Of a stretch of 64,000 nt of DNA, positions 44,393 to 55,900 are shown one piece after another. Source of the stretch: Escallonia rubra (taxonomy: Eukaryota; Streptophyta; Magnoliopsida; Escalloniales; Escalloniaceae). The DNA lies in the NCBI GenBank assembly GCA_033065855.1, contig JAVXUO010003225.1:310001-374000 (forward strand), written 5' to 3'. The position numbers and the translations under genes are program-made. The notes below the pieces were generated by a model, which worked only from the letters and a program-made list of their open reading frames with translations, was not told the origin of the DNA and did not search any database. Numbering within the stretch: the first letter of the stretch is position 1; every line of letters starts with the position of its first letter.

Positions 44393-45682
44393 ATGTCAGA
44401 CTACATACCCCAAGAGCTGATTCTCCAAATCCTCACAAGATTGCCCCCAAAATCTCTCCTTAGGTTCAGGTGCGTCTCAAAATCATGGTGCTCTCTCATT
44501 TCAAGCCCCAATTTTATAGCCATGCACACCCGCCAGCTGACCCTTTCCAATCACTTTACCAACAACACTCGCACACTTATTAGACGCTACAATTTAACCC
44601 AAAGAAAAGAACTCTATTCTGTCCATTTCGACACTGACCAATCATTCAACATTGACCATGATGCACAAATTGAGTTCCCATTTAGTGGCTTTGTCCGCTC
44701 GTACTTTCGAATTGTGGGTTCTTGTAATGGCTTGCTTTGCATCTCAGACGATTTGTTTGGTAACAAGGACACTATAATCCTGTGGAACCCCACCATTAAG
44801 CGCAAACTGAACCTTCCCATCCCGCGTGCTACATTAGAATCTAGTGAAGAAAATGTGGGTGTTCTTGGATTTGGATTTGATTGTAACGCCAATGATTACA
44901 AGGTGGTGAGGCTCGCTTATGTGCAAAGGGGTGATTGGTACAAAGTGCCCCCGCTTGTTGAGCTGTACACGGTTAAAGAGGGGGAATGGAGGGGAGTTAG
45001 TGCTCCTGCTCCTCGGTATTGCATTGCCGAGCATTTTTGGTCACAGGCTTTTGTTAGTGGGAAGGTGCATTGGATTGCGTTTCAGCGGAGTGGGGGGCGT
45101 GGTAGTATGGTTAGCTGTTTGGTTTTGTGGTTCGATTTGGGTGATGAGGTGTTTGGCGAGATGATGTTGCCGGAAAGTTTAGTCCGCGAATCCCCTATGA
45201 ACATGGCGTTAGGGGTAGTGGGGGAGTCATTGGCAGTTTTCCAAAGCAATAGATGTATGTCGGGTAGGTGTTGTTCCATATGGATGGTGAGAGAGTATGG
45301 TGCGGTGGAATCTTGGAGTAGATTGTTCAATACTGACCTTGACGGGCATTTGGGGATTCCGCTAGGCGTTAGGAAGAACGGCGAAGTACTAATGGCAGCA
45401 AGAAGTGGAGAATTGATATCTCATAAAACCAGGACGGAGGGAAGTAGGAATCTTGGAATTTTCGGAACGAAAAGCTCATTCTACGTGGACAGCTATTGTG
45501 AGAGTCTTGTTTTACTTCTGGAAGGAAAGGAGGTCAAGGGAACGGAAGCGAGTGACAGTGAAAGCGATTCATCTGAGGAGTATGAAGAAGAAGAGGAGGA
45601 GGAGGATGAAGTACAGAGCAGGGAGCATTTTGTTGAGTTAGCTATGATTCAGTTCCTTACTGCGTTGCTCAGTGAATTTTGA
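44393..45682 (+). CDS. F-box protein with F-box-associated (FBA/CPR30-like) domain
   Basis: A single exon of 429 residues. The first ATG in frame is at 44393; upstream codons are open but lack ATG. Residues about 3-45 are the F-box (YIPQELILQILTRLPPKSLLRFRCVSKSWCSLISSPNF), which binds SKP1 in SCF ubiquitin ligases. Next come the usual F-box-associated marks: VGSCNGLLCIS near residue 105, ILWNPTIKRKLNLPIP, GFGFDCNANDYKVVRLAY, LVELYTVKEGEWR, and later VSGKVHWIAFQRSGG and LVLWFDLGDEVFGEM. This domain selects the substrate, which is unknown. The C-terminus has a very acidic Ser/Glu/Asp run (about residues 385-415) that is unusual for the family. The gene is intronless, as is common for this class, and no flanking duplicate is present in the window. 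Confidence 0.92.
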   Translation: MSDYIPQELILQILTRLPPKSLLRFRCVSKSWCSLISSPNFIAMHTRQLTLSNHFTNNTRTLIRRYNLTQRKELYSVHFDTDQSFNIDHDAQIEFPFSGFVRSYFRIVGSCNGLLCISDDLFGNKDTIILWNPTIKRKLNLPIPRATLESSEENVGVLGFGFDCNANDYKVVRLAYVQRGDWYKVPPLVELYTVKEGEWRGVSAPAPRYCIAEHFWSQAFVSGKVHWIAFQRSGGRGSMVSCLVLWFDLGDEVFGEMMLPESLVRESPMNMALGVVGESLAVFQSNRCMSGRCCSIWMVREYGAVESWSRLFNTDLDGHLGIPLGVRKNGEVLMAARSGELISHKTRTEGSRNLGIFGTKSSFYVDSYCESLVLLLEGKEVKGTEASDSESDSSEEYEEEEEEEDEVQSREHFVELAMIQFLTALLSEF

Positions 45683-46540
45683 TGTATGTACTTGTTATCC
45701 AAGTGGTACCAACTCAATCTTATGCCTACCTTCAAGTAGCTTATGTGCTTCCATTACTGGGTGTGGGTTCCTGTAATTCCTGTTCCCTTGTTCTATGAAC
45801 TATATTTAAGCAGTAATTTTCTGCTCATTGTTGTTTCTGTTGTTAGTATTCATTCTATTGCCACTGTGATGTTTTCAGTTGGTTTCCAACTCAGAACTTC
45901 TTTGTTTTGTGCCTAGGATGTAATTCCTCTAAAACTTGGAAGATAAGAAAATCAGTAGCAGTTGCAAAAATGGTTATTTACCCCACGCAATTGTTTGTTC
46001 TTTTCATGTAAAGCTGATCAGTTTATTGCTAAATCAGTTTTTGCATTGCAGTCTAAAACCTCAGGGCCTCAGCCAAGTTGGGATGGGGATAATCATTGCT
46101 TTTGATGTATTAAATTTGCCCAATTGGTGTCAAGTTGTTACAACATTGCGTTTTCAAATTGAGCGTACAATCTGAAGGTTGCCTCGCTCCAGTGATAGTT
46201 GAACTGCTTCTTCCTTCTTTCTACTTCAAAAGACTTGGATCTTTATTCTTGCAATATCTTTTTCCTCTTATCTTAAACTGTATGGTTGGTGTACAAAATA
46301 TTCCTCTTCTTTTAATCTTTATCCTTGAAGCCTTCATCTTGCAGATTGAAAATACCTTTTTTGGGTTCTTAGGAAGGATGTTCTCACTCTCTTTACATGT
46401 CTATCTGCTCAGAGGAACAAGCTTTCTCTGTTTCAGGAGAAAATTTTGGTCTCCAGTAAACTGGAATTTGTGAATGGAGGAATATTTTCCAACATACTTA
46501 TGGGAACTTGCACTTTTCCCTTGTATTACATCTCTGAGAA
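45683..46540. other. F-box 3' untranslated region and intergenic DNA
   Basis: T-rich sequence follows the TGA. Near 46055-46085 the phrase cctcagccaagttgggatggg resembles a short dispersed plant repeat. Overlapping open frames to 46631 resemble no family. Confidence 0.45.
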
Positions 46541-46759
46541 TTTTGGCTGCAACCCTTGTTGTAGGAAGAGCCTACAAACCTTCCCTTGTAGTAATAAAAG
46601 TCGCCAAATATGTTTAGTGGCTTTTAATTAGTTGCACTAAAAAAGCGCCGCTTAGAATTGTCACTAAAGATGTATAAAGTGTCACTAGCAATATTTAGTG
46701 ATCATTAATGGTCACTGTGGGAATTGTAGGCTATTGCTAATACCGAGTTGCAGCCAAAA
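46541..46759. mobile_element. Small MITE-like element with 13-bp terminal inverted repeats
   Basis: TTTTGGCTGCAAC (46541-46553) and GTTGCAGCCAAAA (46747-46759) are exact inverted copies bounding about 219 bp. The core is made of gtcgccaaatatgtttagtggc, gtcactaaagatg and tcactagcaatatttagtg words, typical of small plant DNA transposons. No target duplication was clear, so the true ends may lie slightly outside. Confidence 0.55.
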
Positions 46760-48370
46760 GCTTTCCTTACAACAATGGTGCGAGTGGCCCTTCACTAAGC
46801 CTCCTCCCAGTTTTGGTTATTGAGCACATGCAACAAGTCTATTACAGGGTCGACAGTGGGTTTGTCACAGTGTGTGCAATTCTGAATTGGCCAACAGTGG
46901 TGGTGGTTTGCAGAAGCAACAGTGGCTGGATCCATGGCCATGCCTGGTGGTGGATCTTAAGGTCATGTTTTCAAGTTAAAACATGGCACATAACCACCAT
47001 GGCCAACCCAAAGCATGGAAGATGCAGCAGAAAGGGCAGACTGGCATGGCTGTCTGTCGTTCAAGTTTCTCTCTCTGTCTGTCACTTTGTCGTAATCAAT
47101 TTTTTATGTCGATTGCGAAGATTGAATTTCAGGAGGCAGTGGTGTTGGTTTAGCTAATTGAATTTGTTTATGGCAATAACTCGTGGGTTGAAAAAAGGAA
47201 GAAAGGCAAATGTCATGGTTGGTGATTGTAGTTTTCTGATCAACTATTGCAGTGGTGGCAACGATGTCATGGTTGGTAATAACTGACGGGCAGAAAAGAG
47301 GAACGGAAAACTGGCATGGTTTCCTGATTGACTATTGCTGTGGTTGCAACGACGCAGATCGTAGTGGTGGGCCTAGAATTGGTATATAGTATGTTTCTGG
47401 CACTGGAGTCATGGTTACCTTTTGCCAGGGTCGTGACATTTTTGCCACTGTTGTTTCAGATTTCTGGTACAGGTAAATTCAAGGGAAACCATTATGTGAT
47501 CTGGAGGCTGGGTAAAGGTGGATAGGTGTTTGAGCTATGTCCAGTGGTGGGAGTAAGTGGCGGCAAGTTGATTTGATAGAAGTGGCTGCTACTTGGCAGC
47601 GTTGGTAAGATAGTGTTGCAGGATTAATGGCGGTGGTTGGAACAAAAATATAGAAGAATTAATGGAAACAGAAAAGGATAGGGTCGGGACAAAAAGGCAG
47701 TCTCATTAGGAAGTTAATTTGTGATTGCAACATGTTAAAATGGATTGATACCATTCAATATGCACTATGGACAATATTAGTAGGTTTTGTGTCCCCGCTG
47801 AAGGCATAGAAAGCACACGAGGTATAGTACACAGGCCAAACTATACTTTGTTCTTTACTTAAAACTTTTAGCTAGACTACTTACTCTTCTATTTGTGTTT
47901 GTTTTTCAACCTCGTAAGCACGTATGATCTGTAGGGATGGTCCTCAAGTATTGTGCTCTCTCTGGTGCATATGGATGTCAAAGGAGCGGACTCTTTTCGT
48001 AATTGGTATTATTGTCCATGAGTTTCCTGATTTAGCAATTAAGTTGACGTGATTTCATCTAGTAATTAATTCCTTTAGATTTGAGCTACTGTGTAGATTG
48101 ACAATGTAACTGCTCAAATTTTCACTGTTGGTACTTCCTGGATTCTGTTTTCCGCAATGCAGTTTCCTCAATGGAGGTTCTACTAATGGTACTTGTTATT
48201 CCCATTACATCACATGAATTTTTTTTTCTGCATACACGGTTGCGCACTTGCCCGTCTTAACACTCTGCATGCAATAACGATCTTTTGGAGTATGGCAATC
48301 ACTTTGAATCTTTTGTATTAGTAGCTTTGCAGTCTCTGTTTCAGTTGTTTAAAGATCTCTACTTGATATT
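46760..48370. other. Intergenic, nothing recognised
   Basis: Scattered gtggtgg and tggtt words at 46840-47650 give a weak triplet bias, without clear units or element ends. No coding frame could be supported. Confidence 0.4.
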
Positions 48371-48373
48371 CGT

Positions 48374-48375
<2 letters not shown>

Positions 48376-48411
<36 letters not shown>
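48376..48411. repeat. CT microsatellite
   Basis: About 18 uninterrupted CT units. Confidence 0.95.
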
Positions 48412-48412
<1 letters not shown>

Positions 48413-49135
48413 AATTGATCTTAATCTCTCAAACTTGTTTGACCTGCTTCTGCACTGTTCGTATTTATAGACGTTGATTGATATTCTGAGCTGTGATAGG
48501 CAGCAATTCTTTAATCTAGCTGAGATGCTGTAGCTTCTACCAGCTTAACTCTAAGGTGTTTAGAATTGTCACGTGCCATAAAAATTCATTCCATATTAAC
48601 CTCACGGTCTCCCTCTGGTCACTAGAATTTGTCTAGATGAGCTGCGGTCAGAACTGCTCTGGCTCTTGCTCCCACTTCGCAAATTTGAATATAACTGAAG
48701 TTCAAAAAGGTTGCACATAAATCAATCAACTTGACATTCATATCACAGTGGTATATGCTAGTCTAATATTTATATTTGAAGATTTATAGCTCAGAACATA
48801 AATATTCTCAGTTCAATGCCATTTGAGAATTATATCAACAGGTAACGAATTGGGTGAAACTATCAGCGGTTTATCATTCCTACCCTCTTGACCATGAGGC
48901 AAAAGACATGCAATTCAGTATCATGCATGGTTCTTTTATTCATCCGGAAGATACCTGCCATTTGCACAAATTTTGCATTACGCAAGCCAAAACTGCAGGA
49001 TCTTCATGTACTGTAACATACACATGCAAGAACGTCATGATCTAAGTTGTAAGAGGAGAAGCAGATACATCTCTTTTCGTCTACATGAAAAACGGATGAC
49101 TTCTCACTAACCACAGCACCAAAGCTCTTGGAAGT

Positions 49136-50290
49136 TTACTCAGTCCCGTCTTTTTTAGTAGAATTTTCCATCTCTTGTTGAGTGAAACCCCAAAGCATGA
49201 CCAAACATAATCCTACCTCCATCTCAGTTCTTTCTGCCGCGACCATTCCATTGTTTCTGGATATTTTTTGACTGGCTGGTTTTTGTGATGCCTCCCTCTC
49301 AGTACGAAACATTATCATTGAGGTTTTTGAGGGTTTCACCTCATCAGTTTTCATTCCGGTAACCACTCTGTGAGTTTGAACTTTGTACTATTTCCTTTCT
49401 CATGAATCCCGACCATAATACAATCAGTTTTTTCGGGCCAAGTATTTCTGCAATCATACATTTGGTAATAGCAGGATTTGTTGGTGACATCTTCTCTACA
49501 GGTCTTCTCGGTTCGCCTCCATATGCCGGTAAGATCTGCTCTCTTGGCTCAGTCAGGTATGCTTCTGCTGCCTTCAAGTAGGAAACAAACGGGAATGGTT
49601 TGTACTAGGTTTTTCATTCTCTTGAATGTTTGACTTGGCAGTTTGTTTAAAACTTTGGCCAAGTGCTTGTGCAGAAATCACTGCAGGTCTTTCAGATTCA
49701 CCTTCAACTATTGTAAAACTCTGCTCATGCTTAGCCAAGTATGCTGCTTCTGCTTTCAACTCTGAAACAGAATATGAAGGCTCCACATTTCTGACATAAA
49801 CGTTATCAACTTATCATCCAATTGTCTACCGAAGTTAAGGTTTGGAATTCAATTTGGTTATGCATCAGCAAATATGTTCTTTGTTAAACATTGTAAAGTG
49901 GGAGTTCATGTGGGAATATTAAAAATTCCCAAATTATGGATTCAAAGATCATATGGGAATCATAATGCCTCTTTTATATCATTTTAAGGAATCCACAAGG
50001 TTATTACCAAAAAAAAAAAAGGAATCCACAAGGGAGCTCACGCTTAGTCTGGGAAATACGGGAGGACCGTAATCCCAAGCAAGCCAACCTTACCTTATGA
50101 AAATAGTTCTTGTCAGTATTCCAAGCATGATGGTCTAATTTGACAGAGGAAAAGTGTGGGGCGATAAAACTTGCAAGAACCTCGTATTTCAGTGATGCTC
50201 CATCCTTGGAAGTTGCACATGCTCCCGTTCGCACCCTCAAACCTTCTATACTTGCCTTGAAACCTAGATGTTAGAAAGATATCGTAATGC
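49136..50290 (-). pseudogene. Possible degraded or intron-split gene, minus strand, unidentified
   Basis: Four coding-like pieces lie in order on the minus strand: 50270-50100 (reads VRTGACATSKDGASLKYEV and ends at a good donor, cataag|gtaagg), 49786-49574 (SVSELKAEAAYLAKHEQSF), 49577-49344 (LKAAEAYLTEPREQILPAYG) and 49366-49136. The middle two begin with related DNA (agttgaaagcagaagcagcatactt and acttgaaggcagcagaagcatacct), so a repeated module is likely. Frames do not join without shifts or introns. I do not recognise the family. Alternatives are exons of an unrecognised gene or decayed repeat sequence. Confidence 0.3.
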
Positions 50291-52924
50291 CTGAGTCGAA
50301 TGTTATACACTCTTGACAGTATTCGTTATTTATATTTTAACGGAGTACTGTAATGCCTGAGTCGAATGTTAAATCTGCCTCTCAACATAAAACAGACGAC
50401 CATTGGATACTACTTGCAAGATAGTAACTAAACAGAAATTATCTTATGAGAGAGAATATATAAAATTCTCATAATCAATTAAAGGAAGCTTGAAGCTTAT
50501 ATTTGATGTCTTTAAAGAGGATTAATACCTTATAACTATTATTAACCAAAAGTACCATTAAAGGTTGCAACTTTCTACTAAAAGAGTGAACAGTCGCATC
50601 TTTTAAAATTGGATCCCAAGTGCCAATTATTGAAAATTTCTACCAATTTTTCCAATTTTCTAAAATTGGAATTTCTCATTTCTTAAATTTGAAAAATAAA
50701 TCTTTCACCGTCCTTTGATAGGTTCTACTAAGCTAAGATGTGTCTATACTTGAGCATTTACCATATAGTAATAAAGTTAACCAGAATTCAAAGTAGCCTT
50801 AACCTTGAAACTAGGAAGTTTGAAGATTTCAGTCGTTGCTCTCAAGTGAGTGGATTGGTGACAGACGTGCATGTGTGTGAGACATATAAATAAAAGCAAA
50901 AATACCACAGTTATATCACTTTGTACAGGTTATACAACACAAAGAAAATACAAAAAAGGCCAAAAAAAAGCAACGGAAACTTTTTTAAGTCTAGTCTCCT
51001 TAGTTTAGTTCCCAACGGAGTTGCCACTATAATGAATTGCCTTTGGAAAAAATCCACCAGAAAGGGGGGAATCTTAAGGAATCTATTTTATTTCAATAAA
51101 AATAAGAAAAACTTAAAAATGACTCTAAAGTACCCCATAGACAACTAATCTATTGAAAATAAAGAAGTGGGTTCGGGGATTAAGTTATAAGACATGAAGG
51201 TGTTAGGCACCTACCATACACTTTCGGTCTCTACTTCATTTTTTATTATTTATTGATTTTTGGCCCTTTTAACACATAACACATGAATATGCATAAAACA
51301 AATTCTAAGGTTATTTATAAATTATCAGTTTGAATTCTGCAACAGAGGTCAAATGGCCTACATATCCGGTAGGACAAACTAGAATCAAAAGTATCGTAGT
51401 TCGATTGGACATTATGGGAGGCAACCTATACTTCGGTTTTAGACTCGAAATAGAAAATCTTTTTTATATATAATTTTTGGAAATGAACATGTGGTCTCGG
51501 GGAGGGAAAATACTCTAAACTATTACAATTTAAACTAGTCTAGAAAGAACTGGGGAGAAAAAGCTTTGCTGAAAATGCAACCTCAAGACAGTATCTATAG
51601 AGGTCGGGGTGCCAGAAATGATAATAATGACTATCTAGTATGTGATAGAGAAGAATATTTGATGAAATTGTGAACTTGAAAAAAAAAAATCAACGAACCA
51701 GCCAGTTTTTGATAAATCGGCCAGTTCATCTTTTAAATTTTTTCTAAATTTTGAGACATTATCTGTCCCTAAATTGACAATTATATCTAATGTAATCAGA
51801 TGAGATCAACCAGATTCGGCAATTATCTCCGTATCTTATATAAGTCAAGGATTAAGCACATGTATCAAAGATAAATCACAAAGTATCTCCAAGTAAATCT
51901 ATTAAGTCACAATCTCTTGACCTTAACATATATTAAACTTAAATAAATTGGACTGATTTAACCAACTAGATCGGACTCTACATGGATCGCACTCTAACTA
52001 GATTGGACTGGACTACCTATTAGACTTAATTAAATAAATTAGACTCATTATATTATTATGCCCAAAGTCCATAATAAGCTTAATCATTAGTAAAGCCCAA
52101 TAAAATAACAAAGAAAGATAAAATAAAATTAGAAAAATGGGGTGTGTACAACCAAATTTGCCCAAGAACCGTGAAAATAAGTTCAAAATGGCCGATTTAT
52201 TATAAAAATCGTAACTGGTCTGTATTTATAGAACCATAATGATTTTATAAAATTAAACTAAAAGGCTTATTTAACCAATAAAATAAGCTACATTTTTTTG
52301 TTTGTTATTAAACATTAGTCATTTATGTCTTCTAGCTCTACAAAAAGTATGACTCATTCGGGTTTTTTCAAATTACAAAATAAGAGAATTAGATACTCTG
52401 CCACACAGTCGCAGTCTCAGACACTATCCCACTCTCACCTTAGTTTCATATTTTCTAACAGATTGAGTAGCTGCAAATTACAAGATCTTACATAAACTCT
52501 TTCGCTTATTTAAGGAGTCAGTGATGGGTTCGTAATTCTTCAGTAGGTAAGCCCATTTCTTCACCTTTTCTATTTTTTATTTTACCTTTAATTTCTCATA
52601 TCTTCTTTTCTTGCTAAAAATTATGTTTTTCTTTTCTTATCCCTGAGGTCTTCACTTCTTGTTTATTTGTTCATCATTTTCAATATTATTTCCAGTTTTC
52701 TTATTCTTCTTCAATTCACAAAAAATTGCTCTCACGTGTTTTATGCTTTTAATTATTTATGCTAATGCGTTATATTTTTAAGATAATTTGAATTAGAAAA
52801 CCCGTTAAACCACCGAATTTGGTGAGGCAGTCATTCGGCCGGTTCGATGCCCGGTTCGCTTCCGACTCTGCTGAAAGATTTTTCTTAACTCTCTCTCTCA
52901 CTCTCTCTGCCAATTTGTTGTGAC
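50291..52924. other. Intergenic, AT-rich, with a possible LTR-element fragment
   Basis: Bases about 51008-51240 include cccaacggagttgccacta and gggttcggggattaagttataagacatgaaggtgttaggcacct. Similar phrases (cggagtcgccac, aaggtgttaggcacc) recur in the leader region of some plant Ty3/gypsy elements, so this may be an old fragment; no LTRs were found. At 50281-50310 and 50349-50372 tgtaatgcctgagtcgaatgtta is duplicated. A CT-rich tract at 52888-52910 is probably part of the next gene's leader. Confidence 0.35.
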
Positions 52925-55900
52925 ATGGGCGCACTGGGAGGGTGTGGCAATGGCGGGATATGGGGGTTGCCGCCATTCCATTCTCCGCAAGGAAGCAGTG
53001 GCAAAAGTAGAAGAAGAAGACCATCATCCCGAGATTCGAGTTCGTCGGATTCGGTGGAGGTAACCGAAGGAGCCGGTTACCGGTTCCCAATCAAGCAAGC
53101 TGCGACCGCCAGCTGCCTAGCCCTCACCGGTGACACCATAGCCCAGCTTCGAGATCGGTGGGTCAAGCACAAAGCTGCCCTGAAACAGCAAGCTCCTGAT
53201 TTTCAGGATTCCTTCACTGTTAGTAACTGTTCATTTTACGTGTCTATATAGTGCAACTGTGTGTGTGTGTGGATATTGATAATGATGTTAGCCGTTGTTG
53301 GGATCTTCTCCGCTGCTAGCTGTCTTTCGTGGCCAAATCAAGGATTTGGGGCTTCTTGCTACGCTTTATATAAATCAGTAGTTTTCTAAATAATGAGGAG
53401 CCAACCACGGGTTTATCTTTTATTGAGTGCTGAGAACCATGTTACTATTTGAGTTGCAGTTTTAGATAAAAAAAAATGACCAACTTAATAAGTTGTTATA
53501 GTAAGACTTAAGCAAATGGGATTTCGATGGTGAAAAGCAGAGCCATTGCGCCTTTTCGATGTGGTAAACTTGGCAATAGTTTTGGCTTCGGGAAGGGACC
53601 TTATATGTGGCAAAGCCACATTATTTGAAAGTTTGTGATGTTGGTTTAAAATGTAGCACCAATACTGTGGTGTGTCTCATCTCTGTTGCGGGTAATAAGT
53701 TTTTTAGACGAGAATCGTTAGTTTAGAACAGTATTTAGGGTTCGATGTGCCTAAAGTACAAATCACTGAAAGAGCAGAAACCTAACTTAGCTGAGGGGTG
53801 GGGGTAGATGTAGGGGAGCAGTCACTCTCAATCGAAGATAAACATCCTCCACTGGAACAGAATGGCTCTCGACATGGCGGTGAGGGGATCGGGAGATGGA
53901 GAGATGGAGTGAGGCAGAACTAAGAACGAGGGAGTGGCATGTAAGAGAGATGTATAACCACTTTCACAATAATAGCTTGAGTTGCTGAGAGGTGGGAACT
54001 GTAAAATAGAATAGGCACTTCATCTTTGGTGCAAATATGTTGACCTCTTAAATTTTGAGATAAAATGCGCGTAGACTATAGGCACTGCCAGTACGTAGCT
54101 TTAGATGTCTTACCTAAAGGCGGACAAAGGTAAAAGTTTTGCTTCAACATGAAACACAATATCAAGTGTCAACTATATTGCCACAATGCGTTGAAGAAGG
54201 GATAGATTGAAGAAGATGTTGCACATGCTATTGGAACAAGATAGATAAAATTTAGTGCATCAGCATAGGAGATTAATCATGCAATGCCCAAGCGATGTGC
54301 CAGTGGTGAGCCTTCATAAGAGACAATTGCTAGAGTAAAGAATGGTGTAGATTGAACCCTATCAAGTCTGATGAGTCCATATTTTTACATCTAGCCAAAG
54401 AATAAAACTATGTGCAGGTACTGCTTTGGGGAAGCGCACCAATTTATGCCACATGACAGTGTCTCTCTAACGTCGAAGAATTTCTTGAGTACGAGGTGGC
54501 AGTGAATTTGCCCATCGAGACCAGCAGCCCAGAAGCACCTCTCCGTGATTTCAGAGACAGGAGGAGGGGCATGTCTCTGTTTATTTCCAGAAGTTCCATG
54601 TCCATGTGTCTTTATAATGTATTTTACTGAACGCAGTTGTTAAAAAATTGAGTGAAAGCTATCTAGAGCCTTCAAGAGCACCCTTATTAACTCAACACTC
54701 AATTTATAGTCTTCGTGTAGACTTTACTTCTAAAGAATGGCAATGAGAAATTTCCTGTCAGCATGATCACATGGGTAGATTAGGTCCACTTTGAGGGCAC
54801 ATTTTGGTTAGAACTCATATATGTGTTACTTAATAACGGGTTCTTGGGTCAAAAGAATGTTATCGCTTCATCCCTTAGTAAAGGAATTTTGGGGCTTAGA
54901 ACTTAGGGAAGAGTAAACAACTTTTGATCAATTAGCCGTGATCGCTGAGATGAATTGACAAATGGTGGACGGGAAGTTATTGATCTGAAGTCATTCAAAG
55001 TTGTTGGCTATGGAACTTTTGGGGACAAAAGTATTTGATGCTGTATTTATTTCATTCACAAGGTCATTATGCTTGAGAAATATATTGACAAATGGTGGAC
55101 GACAAGCTATTGATCTGAAGTCATTCAAAGTTTGGCTATGAAACTTTTGGGGACATAATTATTTGATGTTGTATTTATTTCATTCAGAAGATCGTTATGC
55201 TTACGAAATGATATGGTTGCTTTTGTGATCTTATACCTAGTTAATGGCCCCACATTTTAGAACAAAATTGAAAGTGAAACCATCTTGCACATCGGCTTTG
55301 TCATCTGAAGGGATTTTCTCTTCCGCTTGAATTAACCAAACTTGGTTGGCTATGCCATGCATATGGTATTAGTGAACGACCAAGGTGGCATTTGAAGTCC
55401 AATTCTCACTTACAAGTTATCCATGTATTTCCTGACAATTTTTTCATCATCAAACCTCTTCTTTGCCCTTGCACAGAGTACACCTTCAATCCTGAGGCCA
55501 TCCTAAATGCATTAAGCTCCCTCTTGACTATCAAAGATCAATCTTATGCTTGTTTGGCCTGTAGTAGGTATCTGCCTCACTACTTTAGGTATCAGCACTA
55601 TGATAGAGTAAGCGGCCGACCATTAGTTCAGGAATCTTCCTTTCCTTCCATGCCGAGCCCCTATCCTTGATGAGCTTCTACCTTACAAGAAATCTTCAAA
55701 ATGCATAAAGTACCCATGTCAGAGACTCGATATTTGGACAATGGTATGGACATGCATCCAACACTTCTCTTCGGATTTGCCAAGAAGAACACTGTCTTAT
55801 ATTTGTCTTCCTAAAGTTGTTGCTTCAAGATGAAATCAGTTTCATTCAAACCATGTATGCAAGATAGGTAAAAATGAAAAATAACAACAGACGTGTCCCC

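Noticed and set aside
55392..55670. 92-codon frame inside the Mpv17 intron as an exon
   Set aside because: Exons 1 and 2 join in phase without it, and the reading matches nothing in the family.
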